In this document: piece by piece, positions 22,906-35,199 of the stretch | Layout: each line of letters begins with the position of its first letter | Position numbering within the stretch: position 1 is the stretch's first letter | Assembly (NCBI GenBank): GCA_029204225.1 | Contig: CM055111.1 | Location: 42,596,815 to 42,660,814, forward strand | Direction: 5' to 3' | Length of the DNA stretch: 64,000 nt | Source of the DNA: Diphasiastrum complanatum | Taxonomy: Eukaryota; Streptophyta; Lycopodiopsida; Lycopodiales; Lycopodiaceae | Notes under the pieces: generated by a model | The model's input: the letters and a program-made list of their open reading frames with translations, nothing else | What the model was told of the DNA's origin: nothing | Databases searched by the model: none | Program-made: the position numbers and the translations under genes

Positions 22906-23690
22906 GTCCTGCAATCAATTGATAAGGTTGAGCCTTATGAATCAATTGTCTTTTCGGTACTTTTGTCAAAGAGTCATTCGGTTGTCCTAGCATTAGGTAC
23001 TCAACAATATCCGCTGCCCACTCAGATACTGCTTCTACATAGAACAATGAAACATCTAGTAATTCATCATCCACTTTAATATTAACTGGTGTAGATTCAA
23101 TTTGTGAAACGTGATCAGCTAGATAATGTTGCTTTCCCTTTCGAACCACAATTCGAAAGTCAAATTTAGTCAATAATAGTAACCATCTTGCAATACGTCC
23201 AGTATTGCATGTCTTGTTTACCAAGTAAAGTAACGGCTGGTGATCCGTATAAAAGACAAACTACGTTTCCATAAGGTAGTGACGAAATTTTTGAACAAAA
23301 CAAATCATTGCTAACACTTCATGTTCAGTTGTTGAATAATTCTTCTCCGGATCTGTAAGTTGTCTGCTTGCAAATCATATAGGATAATCCATCTTATAGT
23401 CACCTAACTGCGTCAAAATTGATCCAATGGCATATTTCGAGGCATCCACGTGAACATGAAATTCAATCGTCCAATCTGGAGAACGCAGGATTGGTGCTGA
23501 AATTAATGCTTTTTTTTAATTTTTCAAAGGCTTCTAATGCCTCTACTATACAAATAGGAATAATAGTCAGTTTGTATATAGGTCGTGCTAAATCCGCAAA
23601 GAAGATAATAAAAATTCGATAGTAGTTCGCATGACCCAGAAACACATAAACTCCACGAATCGTTGCTGGTGGTGGTAATTCGCCATCAAG
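22906..23690 (-). pseudogene. Gypsy RNase H and RT C-terminus (G2)
   Basis: Runs from PPATIRGVYVFLGHANYY (about 23690) through EALEAFEKLKK to LVNKTCNTGRIARWLLLL and KGKQHYLADHVSQIE. It matches 600-1390 of G1. The TGA at 23375-23377 corresponds to the TGA at 912-914 of G1. The N-terminal RT with its active site is absent. Confidence 0.8.
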
Positions 23691-24221
23691 AAATTGTCTA
23701 TGTTGTATGGGCAGAGTGAGATTCTTTTGTTCACTTTCCCAAGCAGCTTTGACATGGAGTACTTCATTAGATTTTTCAAATCCAGGACAAAAAAGTGGCT
23801 CTTGATGGACTTCTGGTTCTGCTTGAGCTAACTTTTGCGCTAAGACTTCTTTTGCTTTTGATATCAACTTCAAGAACTCTCCCAATGAAATATTGATCTT
23901 GCTAGACAAAATATTCATGAGCAATTTTGTTTGTGGCGCTTCCGATTCAGTCATTTTGAAGGGTTCTTCATGATGATGCAACTGATCATTCCCATCCATA
24001 CGTGAATTTCTTGGTGGCTGCAATGGTGAAGAAGGAATTTTGGCTGTTGCTTTAGTAGCTTCAGGCTCCTCTTCTTCTTGCAGATGTTTAATCCACTGCC
24101 TCATATCCTAATATCTTTGCTTTTCTGCATGAAGATTTGGATAGACTCCAGATGCTGTTGGTATATTGGTTAATGGTATAGAATCAGTAGGTATTGGATC
24201 CGCTACTGGTTCTTTCTGCTT
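23691..24221 (-). pseudogene. Gag C-terminus/linker region of G2
   Basis: Charged, low-similarity region (EEEEPEATKATAKIP; EFLKLISKAKEVLAQKLAQAEPEV) between the zinc knuckles and the RT remnant. No DSGS-type protease box is visible; presumably lost in the deletion that joined it to RT at about 23690. Confidence 0.5.
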
Positions 24222-25558
24222 CTATGCTCTGGTGACCACCATCAAGGGTATACTTGATATATTTTGAGCTACTGGTCTTCGCTTGATTATTATCAAATTT
24301 ACGGGTGCTGTAGCTGGTGGTGGCTTCGGTCTTGCTGGACAGTCTTTATAGCAATGCCCATAACCACAATCACGATAGAATGATACAAATTTTTCTTTAT
24401 TTGGACATTCTACAACTCTGTGATTTTCTCCACATGCAAAGCATCCAAGTGGTGCTCTAGTCCAGTTTCTAGATGCTTGTTGTTGCACGACAACATAAAT
24501 AGCATATTGTTCTGAAGATCCATCCTCTTGATTGTCGAGGTCTAACTGTTGGATTTCCTCCATACTGTGGTTCTCGATATCCCATTTGGACATACCGTTG
24601 CTGAATTATCCGAGGATTGAAGTTGCAAAAAACAGTCTCATGATTAGGCGAATTACACAAATGGCATACACTGATTTCCATTCGTTTTTTCAATTGAGTA
24701 CACTCATTCACTGTGTGATTTCCTATACAAATAGAACACCAGATGTTTTTCCGAGTAGGAAAAGTCTTCGCAAACTTCTCAGGTCCCTTGTTCGCTTTTC
24801 CGTGGAAATCTTCCAATGCTTTGATCTTCTCATCAAATTGTGACTACAAATTTTCCATCTGTTTCTACTGGTTCTTCCCGAGTTTTTCGAACTCATTGAG
24901 CGTCATTTCTGGAGTAGCGTTGACATTTGTTGATGCAATCCTGGTGGATGTCGTAGTGGTCTACCTTGATGTATAAGACAACATACTGATATTCGGCTCA
25001 TTATCTGAATCTTCATCCTCCTCCCGAATTGCATCATCCATAGCATTCTGCAACATTGCATACTCGTTACGGCGTTTCAGCTCACGTCTGATTAGTTTAG
25101 GTAGACCTAACAAAAACCACATATTCATGGCATTTTCGTTAATCAACTCAGATTTGCACTCAGATCTGAGGCGTTTCACCCTTTCAATGTAATCATGAAC
25201 CATTTATGCTTTCCCATTTTAATTTTACTTCAAAGTAGAAAAGGGTCTTCCATAAACTTTCTGCAGTGTGAACGATGTGATAAGGGCTCTTTTAACAACC
25301 TCCCAATCTGTACGCTCAGTTTCATCTTGATTATAGTACCCATCTTGTGTTGCGCCTGTTAAGGCCATAGGAAAAAGCTTAAGTTTATCTTGGAGAAAAC
25401 TCTCGCCATAGACTTTAGAAGATTCAGCATAGATTTGAAGAATCTAACTGGATCGGTTAATCCAATGTATTTGGATAGATCCAAACGGGGTGCTCTTCTA
25501 ACAATGATTGGATTGACTTCCTGAGGAGCACTTTAGGAGCAACTCCAGGGGCAGCCAT
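24222..25558 (-). pseudogene. Gypsy gag with four zinc knuckles (G2)
   Basis: Start ATG at 25558 (MAAPGVAP). The capsid part is broken by stops (25558-25210), then reads DYIERVKRLRSEC ... NMWFLLGLPKLIRREL (25203-24961). The nucleocapsid part shows four Cys/His motifs: CSICIGNHTVNEC, CHLCNSPNHETVFC, CFACGENHRVVEC and a damaged YRDCGYGHCYKDC with the first Cys as Tyr. Most plant gypsy gags have one or two knuckles. Frame changes at about 24820 and 24590. Confidence 0.8.
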
Positions 25559-26831
25559 TTTCACAGACTCAAATCAAGCAGACAATGAGATTGGTTCTAG
25601 ATTTTTCAATCAAAACTATCTCATATCAGATCTGCTAGATCTATTCCACTTTCAAGAATCTGATTAATATATCATGAAAAAGATTTCGAAATTCAATCAA
25701 TCGATACTTTCCAAAAAATGAAAAATTTCTCAGAATCCAAATCAGAATGTATCATATTTGACCCAAATTTTGACAGAGACTTGATCTGGAAAATCAGAAC
25801 CTAAAAATAGTACTGGCGAAGGTTCCCTAGGCAAAGATTGGCTCGGCGAAGGTTCAACAGTGCTATTTAAAAAAAACAAAACTCTTTGATCAACTTTTCT
25901 GACAATTTCTAGGGAAATAACCTTTGCTGAACTCTCAGATGCAAAATCTGACACAAATAGAACTAGGGTAGACCCGATGAAGGTTTTTGATACAAGAAAA
26001 CATAGTTTATGTAGTTTGGGGAGGGTAAAAAACAAGATTTTCTATGATTTGGACAAAAAGAATCTTCGTCGAACTCAAAAATAGTATTTTACTATAAATA
26101 GAGTGTTTTGAAAACTTTTCTCATCAAGCTAAGGCTTCTTAGCTTAAAATAATCAAGCGTTTTATGCCACAGTTCAGTTTGCGGCAAAGGTTTTGGCGAA
26201 TGATCAAGAGTAATACTGGTACTTTTGCAAAAAAAATAACTTTTTTGACAAAAATATGGTAATATGACAACTGATCCTCTGAAAAACCTTCTATTTTTGG
26301 TATTATTCTTCGTCGACCTGGTAGTAGATAGATTTGAATCACACCTATGCACAGTGAATTGGGTGAAGGTTTTTTTTTTTCTGTATTTTTAGGGTTTTGG
26401 TAATTTTTTGGTGTTTTTCTGATGTTTTTGGAGATATGTTGGGAATTAATCTTCGCCCTTCAAACTGAAGTTTCTGTGATAAAAACCGAAGGTGTCTGCA
26501 ACTCAATGAAGGTTTCCTGAAAGAGGGCAAAATGTTATCAGCTCTAATGACGATTTTTGCCTCCTTTGGACCAAAATCTGACAGATTTGACCAATTTTTA
26601 TTGTTTTTTTTAATATCTCAGATCCAAATGGAACTTAAGATTGGTGATATGAATAGCTTTCCTTGTTCCTGAATCAAATTAGATTTCAAACAAGCAAATC
26701 CACTCAAATCAAGCAAAATCACTCCCAAACTAATCCTAAATGCAGATCTAACACTATTCATGCAACAACAAGGTGCCTAATGCAAGCTAACCATCCAACA
26801 AACATGCTGCAAACTGAAAAATTGGTGTAGC
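25559..26831 (-). repeat. 5' leader of G2 with CCTTCG motifs
   Basis: About 1.27 kb between primer site and gag with no convincing ORF. Repeated CCTTCG/CGAAGG words occur (25815, 25850, 25920, 26045, 26280, 26455, 26480). It matches 8596-9025 and, reversed, 10200-11070. Confidence 0.75.
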
Positions 26832-26849
26832 TCCCTGGCAACGATGCCA
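26832..26849 (-). other. Primer binding site, tRNA-Asp type (G2)
   Basis: Minus-strand TGGCATCGTTGCCAGGGA matches the tRNA-Asp complement with two G-to-A changes, both at CpG sites in the original. Confidence 0.7.
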
Positions 26850-26853
26850 AAAT

Positions 26854-27403
26854 TGTAGTGGGTTTTTTTCCTTGCCTAACCTCAAACCAAGATCTAGTCA
26901 ATCTAGCATCAAAGAGACAAAGTTAGTTGTCACGTGTAGGTTTGTTCCCATGAGAGCGATAGTATAGTTCAAATTCCAGCATGAATGAAGATCCACATCT
27001 AACTCTAACATCCATTAGTCCTAAACATTAACACTACATCCATTAACACTAGATCCACAGCAAAGTTAGCTTACTCTTTCTCTCTCATAAAAAGTATAAT
27101 AACATGCAATCCCAATAACAATGAAATCCAACAGTTAGCAAAATCCAAATAAAACATGAGAGATGGAGGAAAAGTGATAGAGAGCAAGGACATTCATCAA
27201 TCCATTTCACAAGAGAACCAATCTGCTTAATTGAAATGAGTAAATGAACATCTGTAGGAACTCGAGTTGGTCCCTTTTTATAGTAGAGAGGAAGACCCTG
27301 GCCTCTGAATCCTATTGGTTGGACTTACACACGCAGGGTGTCAAATCTCTCTCACTTATTGACTAGGGTTAGGGTTGCCTTGGGATCCGCAAACCCTCCA
27401 ACA
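26854..27403 (-). repeat. 5' LTR of G2 (550 bp)
   Basis: TGTAGTGGG to CCAACA. Shorter than the 745-bp G1 LTR because about 190 bp is missing around 27330, where CCTATTGG joins TTGGACTTACAC; a shared TTGG at the joint suggests a microhomology deletion. Confidence 0.8.
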
Positions 27404-27865
27404 AATGCAATTCCAACATGATCAATTCAAACTACTATCGAAGTTTTTATATGTTCCTAAACTTTCTACAAATCTGTTATCAGTAAGTAGAATTACATAT
27501 TTAGATCATAAGGTAGAATTCGAATCTGATCAATGCAAAATTATTGATAGGAGTAATAAGATCCTTGCCTCGGCAAGAGGCATGATTACTTATATAGATT
27601 GGCACATTGTTATTATGAGTCTAGTCAAGCCTTGAAAACCTCTGTTCTTGTCAATAAAACATTACTATGGCATCATCGCTTAGGACACTTGAATTATGCA
27701 TCTGTTTTGAACATGTCCAGACAATCCATGGTTCTTGATCTCGATTATCCTTCTGGTAAGGTCGAGCTCTATGTCTGCCATAGCTGCATCTTTGGAAAGC
27801 AGACTAGGATTCATTTTAGATCGAATGATAGGCATGCAGCAATAGGTCTGTTAGATGTTTTGCAA
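27404..27865 (+). pseudogene. Ty1/copia GAG-pre-integrase, continuation after G2
   Basis: The frame that stops at 21573 resumes here (QFQHDQFKLLSKFLYVPKL, STNLLSVSRITYLDHKVEF), then TLLWHHRLGHLNYASVLNM and the zinc motif CHSCIFGKQTRIHF (27780-27815). It runs into LTR sequence near 27866, so integrase core, RT and RNase H are missing. Confidence 0.85.
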
Positions 27866-28705
27866 AAAGCCGACACTATCGTGTTTCTGCGACACTATCA
27901 CCTGTGGCAGTTTTAGTTCCTTTATGCATGGTGACAATTTTAGTTCAATTATACACACAGACTGTTTATAACCAATTTTCACCGCTTATCAACAATCAAA
28001 TTATGAGAAGGAACTGGATGAATGCTAGCGGACTCCAGCCAACTGGCAATCATGTTTGAAGACCTAATTACTTAGTATAAATTAGCTGTTCATACATCTC
28101 AATTATCATCTGAAAATGTTATTGTGAATTGTGAAGGAGTTGTTGTGAATTGTGAAGGAGTTGAGTGTTATTACACGACGCTTCCTACGCTCTGATCAAG
28201 CAGATCGTTCACAATCAAAAAGTATTGTTGTTAGCTCTCTATCAAGCTTTCGAGCTCGAACTCTCTTGAGCTTTCTGGTTGAGTCTTTTAGAAATTTATT
28301 TTACATTTGCTATTGTGCTATTGTGCTATTGCTTATCAGCAGAGCTGCTTATTATCATACTTATTCTCAGTTACTCAGAGATAGCTTAGAGTGCACGGTC
28401 TCTATCCGCTATTGTCTTGCACTCATTAGCATTTGATTTTGTTTTTCTGAATCAATACTATTTCTTATTGCGTTTAGTATATGTCAGAATGCATGCATCT
28501 CTGTATTGCTTTTGTAATTGGTAGAAATTGTCTGAGAATTCAATACTTTATGTTTTGCTACATAATCACTTAGTATCTAGCAAAAGTTAGTTGCTAAAGA
28601 TTGGACGTGATTTCCATCACTGTTGGTTTGTTCAATTTTTTATAGGCATAGTCATCCATTGGAAGTAGGAAGTTTCCGCATTCCACGATCTACCTATTTC
28701 AGACA
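27866..28705 (+). repeat. Copia LTR family 2, 5'-truncated (second copy)
   Basis: Duplicate of 12166-12945, ending TTTCAGACA at 28705. Includes a short local duplication GTTGTGAATTGTGAAGGA at about 28135 that the other copy lacks. Confidence 0.75.
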
Positions 28706-30103
28706 AAGAGTACTACAACCCTAAGTTTCACTCTTCTTGCTCTCTTCGGATCTCTCTCTTGCCTTTTGCTCTCTTGGCTGGCTTCTCTACTACTGCCATC
28801 TTTGCTTGGAGAGGAGGAAACCTGTGTAAGCTTTGCGGAAGAGTATTCGAGTGGAGTTTATTGCAATCAACATCTAAAAAGGCTATGGTTCTTTTGATTG
28901 AATGATCGTTTGCAAAGGGAAAGCATTATTAGTTTCTTACTTCCGAGATACATGCTTGGAAGCAAATATTTGCGGCTGATTGCTCAAAAGCGATAATACA
29001 CACTACTTCAGGTATGAGACTTATCACCTTGTTGTTCTTATTTGATTCTGACAGCGATTTGCTACCAAGAGATGGTGTAGCAACTATGCACATAAACTTG
29101 AATGCATTTTGTAAGTTTGATGGGCCGCTGGGCAGCGGACTCTGTGCCACTGACAACCGCTTCAATCGATGCGGATTTGCTCACACACCTTGGATAACTG
29201 CTTTACATTCTGCGGATTTACATATGTTGTTAGCGTGATTACTTCATGCTGTGAGTATGAGTACTTCACACTAATTGCTCGATTTGAAAAGCAATGGATA
29301 TTTTGGTTTCCGCTACAGTTCTAATTGAAACATCGCTACCCACATATTTGTAAAAAAAGGAATACATTGATAACCACTGTGCTTCTCTATAAGGCACTTT
29401 GTAGGAGGCCGCTCTCAATGAGTTTGCTCATACTCTTGCATAATGATCATGATTAAAGTGTATGTGATAACATATATGAAAGAGGAGCACGTTTTCAGCT
29501 GCTGTATGAATACTTGCTTATATTTAAAGCATGAATGGTTGTTTTTGTTGATAACTACAATGATTTGAAGAAAAGAGAAATGTATATATTGTATCGTTTT
29601 CTACATTCAAGAAGAAGTTAGTTTTGAAGCTTATTGCTATATCATCTTTTTACACACATACGCTGGCTTTGATGATTCTAGTTTAGTTAAGTCTAAGTTA
29701 AGCACTGGTGCAAGATGACGTTGTCATATTATAAAGGCTGCACTACCTTTAATTCATCACTCTCGGTGTTGGTTCTTTGGAAGATGGGTAGCTCACAAGA
29801 GATCACCTCACCTCACATTCAAGTATGAAGTACAATGACTATGTTGGAAAAGGTAGTATTGCTCCATACTACCATGCAGTTCTTTACGACATTTCGAACG
29901 ACACTTTTTACGTGAAAAACTTTTTGTCAGCCGGAAAAGTAATTACGTTCCATATTGTAAATCTTTATAATTACGTTTCTCATCCTTGAAAAGGTTGTTT
30001 TCGTTAAATCGTGAAAGTGATGGCTATATGAGTAAGCCATGGATGTTTTTAGAGGTGGATTTTGATGGGCTATGGATTTGCCCAAGCCTACAAGTGCCCG
30101 GAT
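28706..30103. other. Second copy of the spacer between convergent LTRs
   Basis: Matches 12946-15077 minus the solo LTR; the site CCAAGAGATGG (29066-29076) is empty here. No supported gene. Confidence 0.65.
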
Positions 30104-30662
30104 TGTTGACAATAAGTAGATAATGGAATGCAAAAAACTTCCTATGTCCAATGCATAACTACGCCTATCAAAAATTGAACAAAGCAGTAGTGATAGAAAT
30201 CACGTTCAATCTTTAGCAACTAACTTCCGCTAGATACTAAGTGATTACGTAGCCAAACATAAAGTATTGAATTCTCAAACAATTTCTACCAGTTACAAAA
30301 GCAATACAAAGATGCATGCATTCTGACACATACTGAACGCAATAAGAAATAGTATTGATTCAGAAAAAAAAAATCAGATGCTAATGAGTGCAAGACAATA
30401 GCGAATAGAAATCGCGCACTATAAGTTGTCTCCAAGTAACTGAGAATAAGTCTGTTAATAACCAGCTCTGCTGATAAGCAGTAGCGCAATAGCAACTCTA
30501 AACAAATCTCTAAAAGACTGAGCTAGAATGCTCAAGAGAGTTCAAGCTTGAAAGCTTGATAGAGAGCTAACTACAATATTTTCTGATTGTGAACGATCTG
30601 CTTGATGAGAGCGTAGGAAGCATCATGTAATAACACTCAACTCCTTCACAATTCACAATAAC
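30104..30662 (-). repeat. Copia LTR family 2, truncated (second copy)
   Basis: Matches 15078-15640, beginning TGTTGACAATAAGTAG. Cut at 30662, where copia pol begins. Confidence 0.75.
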
Positions 30663-30760
30663 ATTTCCAGATAAGCGATGATGCCATAGTAATGCTTTAT
30701 TGACAAGAACAGAGGTTTTCAAGACTTTAATAGATTCAGAATAACAATGCACCAAATGAA
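30663..30760 (-). pseudogene. Ty1/copia GAG-pre-integrase scrap
   Basis: Minus strand: YSESIKVLKTSVLVNKALLW then HHRL, the same words as at 27620-27690. Joined directly to LTR interior, mirroring the pol-LTR joint at 27866. Confidence 0.7.
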
Positions 30761-31229
30761 TGGGTTCCTCCTTGCTTCAACTCTAATATTTCTAAAAAAA
30801 ATAGTAGCAAACATGTGCAAAATCTAACAGATGAATGGGTGCTTTGTTAATTTCTCCGTAGTGTCCACTTGGAGTGATTGCAACATGAAACATCATGAAT
30901 CAGCCTCCATTGTCATCTTGCCATAAGAGATCTTAACCCCTAGGAAGCTACGAGTGAATGATTACCATAATGAATCTTCCTCAATCCATTTCTATGAGCA
31001 AAATCAACAAAGATCACTGGTTCATCTTCAAGATAAAAAAGATGTAAAACAATGAAACTAGTTTCACCATAGCTTGGCAATTTCCACACATTGACATGAC
31101 ATTGCTAAAAAATGAGATAAAATAAGTAAGGTAGGATAGAAATGTCAAAAATTGAGATTTTAGTACCATGCAAAGATCTACAACGACCTCCATGCATGTG
31201 AGGTTGCACAAGATGCATATATGATAGAT
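30761..31229. other. No recognisable feature
   Basis: AT-rich; no open frame or repeat that I can support. Confidence 0.4.
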
Positions 31230-31340
31230 CAAATTAGATTTTCAGCTTGCAAAGTATCCCAAGCCTCCTTGGCCGAGACGCATGCTCCAATCTATCAAGA
31301 GTTCATTGGACACATTCAATTTGATGTAATGGAGATGCAA
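31230..31340 (-). pseudogene. Ty1/copia gag scrap
   Basis: Minus strand reads ACVSAKEAWDTLQAEN (31290-31240), the conserved SAKEAWDTL word of UBN2-type copia gag. Only about 30 codons can be recognised. Confidence 0.55.
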
Positions 31341-31400
31341 AAACTGGATAGATGAATGGATATAGATTAAAGATTGGATTATAAGTATAATAATCCAACA
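31341..31400 (-). repeat. LTR tip, family-2-like
   Basis: Minus strand starts TGTTGGATTATTATAC and shares AAACTGGATAGATGAATGG-like wording with the start of family-2 LTRs; about 60 bp only. Confidence 0.5.
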
Positions 31401-32299
31401 CCTTGGAGAATATAGGATTCTATAGGAACAATGCTTGATTGGAGAGTAGTAGTTGTTTGAAAGGCAAAGTATTTTTCATTCAAATTTTATTGCACTGTGA
31501 AAAAGAAATTTGGAAGGAATGTGAGCATGTCTAGTCCCTTCCAAAAATTATCGTTTATTGAGTAGTTGGCCAACTATGTAGCTTATATCAGTGTTTTGTT
31601 TTACCTTCTTAAACATCAAACAATTAGTTGAAGTATAAAGAATTGCATGTTCAAATATACAAGATTTTGGACAAAAAAAAATAATTTACCACATAAATTT
31701 CATTTTTCATGTGAAAAAAAAAGAAATGAAAGGGGGTGATGGGCACATTTGCTATTGAGGATTTAAACCGAGCTCAATGAATGAATCGCTTCATTAACCT
31801 ATATCCTAACCTTCAGTGTATTTTATATATTCTGGCCATTATTCTTGAGTTAATCAAATATATCTGACAACAGTTGATCTCGTTCGAGTGATAATCAATG
31901 GTTGATGATTGGAAGGGATGAAAGGAATACAATAACTCACAAATTTTACTGGACGACAATTGAAATGGTTATTGAGAGATGAGTGTATGGTGGCACAGAT
32001 TTGAATGGAGTTGATCACACAAAAAAACGGACGTTGTAATGGCGCAGTTGGCAACAATGGTGAGTGATAGATGGCCTCGATGGTGCCGGAGAGGGTAGGA
32101 TCCAGGGCTTTTTTCAGATTTTCTTAATAGGAACGTTCGCTTGACTGACATATGATTTATCGTAGTGTATTATCACTTTAGGGAGCTCGACGAGGGTTCT
32201 TGTTGGCGAAGGATGGTTCAGCGAAAGTTCTAAAAGCAATTTGGGCACGATAGCACTAGGAACCTTCACCAACTTGCAAGGAAGTACAAATTGATGATA
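31401..32299. other. Unassigned; CCTTCG motifs at the right edge
   Basis: Low-complexity AT-rich DNA. The last part (32180-32275) has several GCGAAGG/AACCTTC words like those of the gypsy leader, so it may be the leader belonging to the LTR that follows. Confidence 0.4.
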
Positions 32300-32877
32300 A
32301 GAGGGTTGGCGAGAAGTTAGCTTGCAAATCCTACTCTAACCACACCTATCTAACCACAAGCAAGAAGAGCAAGAATAGAATACAAGGATGGAGGTGCTTA
32401 CATCCTACACTCTCTAATCTCCTCCTCCTATTGAACATGGAAATATGGTACAAATGGTGCCTTTTTATGGATGGGGAAGGCCCTTGTCCCTTTCTCCTAT
32501 TGGTTGATTACAATGGCAAGGATCCTAATCCAAGCCATCTAAAACTAACACAAAATGAATCTAGTGGGTCTAGGAAAGCACAAGGGCACTCACATGATTC
32601 ATGTGAGATATAATTTGGGCACTTTTAGCTTTTTTATTAACAACTTGACTCGGGGCCTCTAATGTCGTTTTAGAATTTTAGGCCCCTAATCACTTATTCC
32701 TAATTCTACAAGTTCTACAAAACCAAATTGTGTGCTCATTGAGTTGGGCTTATAAACGCAGGAAGCCAGTGTCCTCACACTTATTACTCTACATGTACAG
32801 TAGTGTACTGTGGTGGGGCCCACTTGGTAAGCTTAGCCAGCCGTACTTTAGTGGCGGGACCCACTAAGTGCCCAACA
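32300..32877 (-). repeat. Gypsy LTR, relative of the G1/G2 family
   Basis: Ends CCCAACA at 32877. Shares the order of features of the G2 LTR in the same (minus) orientation: CCTTTTTAT (TATA) near 32460, CCTATTGGTTG near 32500, then GTTGGGCTTATAAACGCAGG and CTCACACTTATTACT near 32750-32790. Diverged; left end uncertain. Confidence 0.55.
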
Positions 32878-35199
32878 CTAGTAGCAAGAGAAATAATAAC
32901 ATTCAAGATAGCATATCCACAAGAAGTAAATGACACAAGGATCTCAAGGAAATTTCATTAGAAATGAACAAATGATTACAAAAAGATTGAAAGGGCATGG
33001 ATTCATATGGATTGGGCACATGAGACCTAGCAAATCTAAATTCCAAAGCTCACATTCACAAAGAGAAAGCTTAGTACTCTCATTTGCAAATGAGCCAAAA
33101 GATTTCCAAAATGATGTCTCTTGCCTACTTATAGACAAATCCCCATACTTAACTAAACATAATTATCTTCAAGTATACTTATCCCTGGTTAAGTCTTATT
33201 AGTTGTACATTGGGCCCTTGTTGGCCTGGTATCCGTCTTATTCTTAAGGCTAATAGCTCCTTTTGGGCCTAACAAAACTAACACTAGATATTGTAATACA
33301 TTGGTAAGCACTGATGTACTAAAATTACATGACAAAAACAATCAAGCAAAAAAGTTGCTTAAAGTGCCATGAGCATTATTGCCTCAATCATTCTGAAACA
33401 AACACAAGGATTGCACATTCTCCATACCTATGACATTCACCATGAAGTGCTCACTTAGAATCATATTGTTATCCCAAATGTTTGAACATTAAAGCACAAA
33501 AGAAATCTGCGAAGGAGCACTAATTCATTGGATGATTTGTTATTGATCTAGATGCTCAGTCTTTAGATAATAAGAAGCAAATAAAAGTGGCTTCTTGAGC
33601 CAATTGCTACTTCCGAAGTAGCACTTGACATGCTTGTGAACTTTGGTTGCATGGCTAATTTGAGAACTCATCAGAGTAATCTTGATACGTTGCCACCATC
33701 TAGCAGGAGTTATTTCCATCGTCGATGTTGAAAATTGTTAAAAAATCAAGAGGATTGCAATGAGCTTCATTGAAGATGCCTTGACATCATCTTTGGATCT
33801 TTAGGAAGGAGCTTCACGCATGTGTCTCATTCCTTGTCAAGATGGAGAAGATGATATTTACATAAAGTCTAAAAGATTCTATCTTAATTTGTCCAAAATT
33901 TCGATTTGAAGCTCTTTTGTAAGTAAAGCTCTTTGAATAGCGTGGCCATTTTGAAATGTCAAAGGGGCCTGGCCTAAAGTGCAAAAAGGACCAGTATTTT
34001 ATTAAAAAAATTCTTTTAGTTCAAATTTGAAGTAATTTGGACTTGGGTCCAAATTACTAAAGGACTATGCCTCGTTGTCAAAAAGAGCTAAAAAACAATG
34101 AGGAAATTTACGTGCGGAGAACGTGTTTATGTCAAAGAATTGACTCTACCATCCACTACTACATACTTTTGTCTATAGTTTGAGCCAAAAATTGTGTAAT
34201 TCAAAACGTAGGATGCATATCAAGAACCTAACATGTAGTGATGACACTTCTGGTGAATGTCAACTCACGAGTGAATTCATTTCGAGTTTCCCGTTGACCA
34301 TCAAAGTCCAAAACAAAACCCACATCAGTGCTTTAACCTTGCCAATGGACAAACAATCATGAATCATCCAGTCATTTAGGTTATTCAGTTCAAAGAAACA
34401 GAAGCAAGGCATTTCTTGAATTTTCAAAATGAGGTTTGAAAATTATCGAGGATGTTTCAATTGTTGAAAATGATTCAATGGAATATGAGATGTTTTACAA
34501 TGATACTTTTAGCAATAAAGGAATTTCATTATTCCATGAAGATCTTATCTCTGGCACTAATCTAGATTGGAGATTTTAGAGGAACTATCTTCAAGAATTT
34601 CATGAGTCCATTTTACCAAAGTTTAATGTGGCTATTGTTGGAGAACCTAATCCTACTGGAATTTCAAGAGCTTACCCGTCAAAATATAATTCACGCCATG
34701 CATATACATTTTGTGTAAACATGAATAATGTTCGAACTATTCTTTCCATCAAGCAAAATTCCTTGGTGTCAACGGTGATTTCATACTAGTGACTTATCAA
34801 GTTCTTGGTTTAGTTTTGGAATGTATCTTCATTATTTGCGATTGTTGTTTCAAGCACAATTATGGGCAATGTAATATACTATATTCCAAAACAAAAGACA
34901 ATTTCCAATTTCAATGAGGCCAATTTTCGTGGCCAGCCATGGAAGAAGTATTGTCCAAATTTGAGGAGTTCTACTTTGGTCAACAATACATCGAGAGTTG
35001 TCCCTCAACATCCATTCAATTTGCACTACCAACATCAGCTATTTTGTATGGAGCAGTCATGTACGATCAACAATTTATATCTATAAAAGTTTTTGGTTCA
35101 GACACAATTTTATTAATGAGGGTGATTATATTGGAAGAAGGAGAGAGGATTTGATAGTAATGAAATTGAAATATAACAACGAACTATCGAGCTCTACAA
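32878..35199. other. Unassigned region
   Basis: No conserved protein recognised. 34440-34740 reads through short open pieces (MEYEMFYNDTFSNKGISLFH; FHESILPKFNVAIVGEPNPT), which hint at decayed coding sequence, but frames are short and no domain is visible. The remainder is AT-rich. Confidence 0.35.

Larger units (their letters stand above)
21574..27403 (-). mobile_element. Gypsy element G2, minus strand, inserted in copia
   Basis: Bounded by TGTAGTGGG at 21574 and CCAACA at 27403, with flanking pentamers AATGT (21569-21573) and AATGC (27404-27408), a target duplication with one change. Minus-strand order: LTR, tRNA-Asp primer site, leader, gag, a pol remnant (RT end, RNase H), extra-ORF remnant, truncated LTR. 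Protease, RT core, integrase and the N-terminal half of the extra ORF are deleted. Confidence 0.85.
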
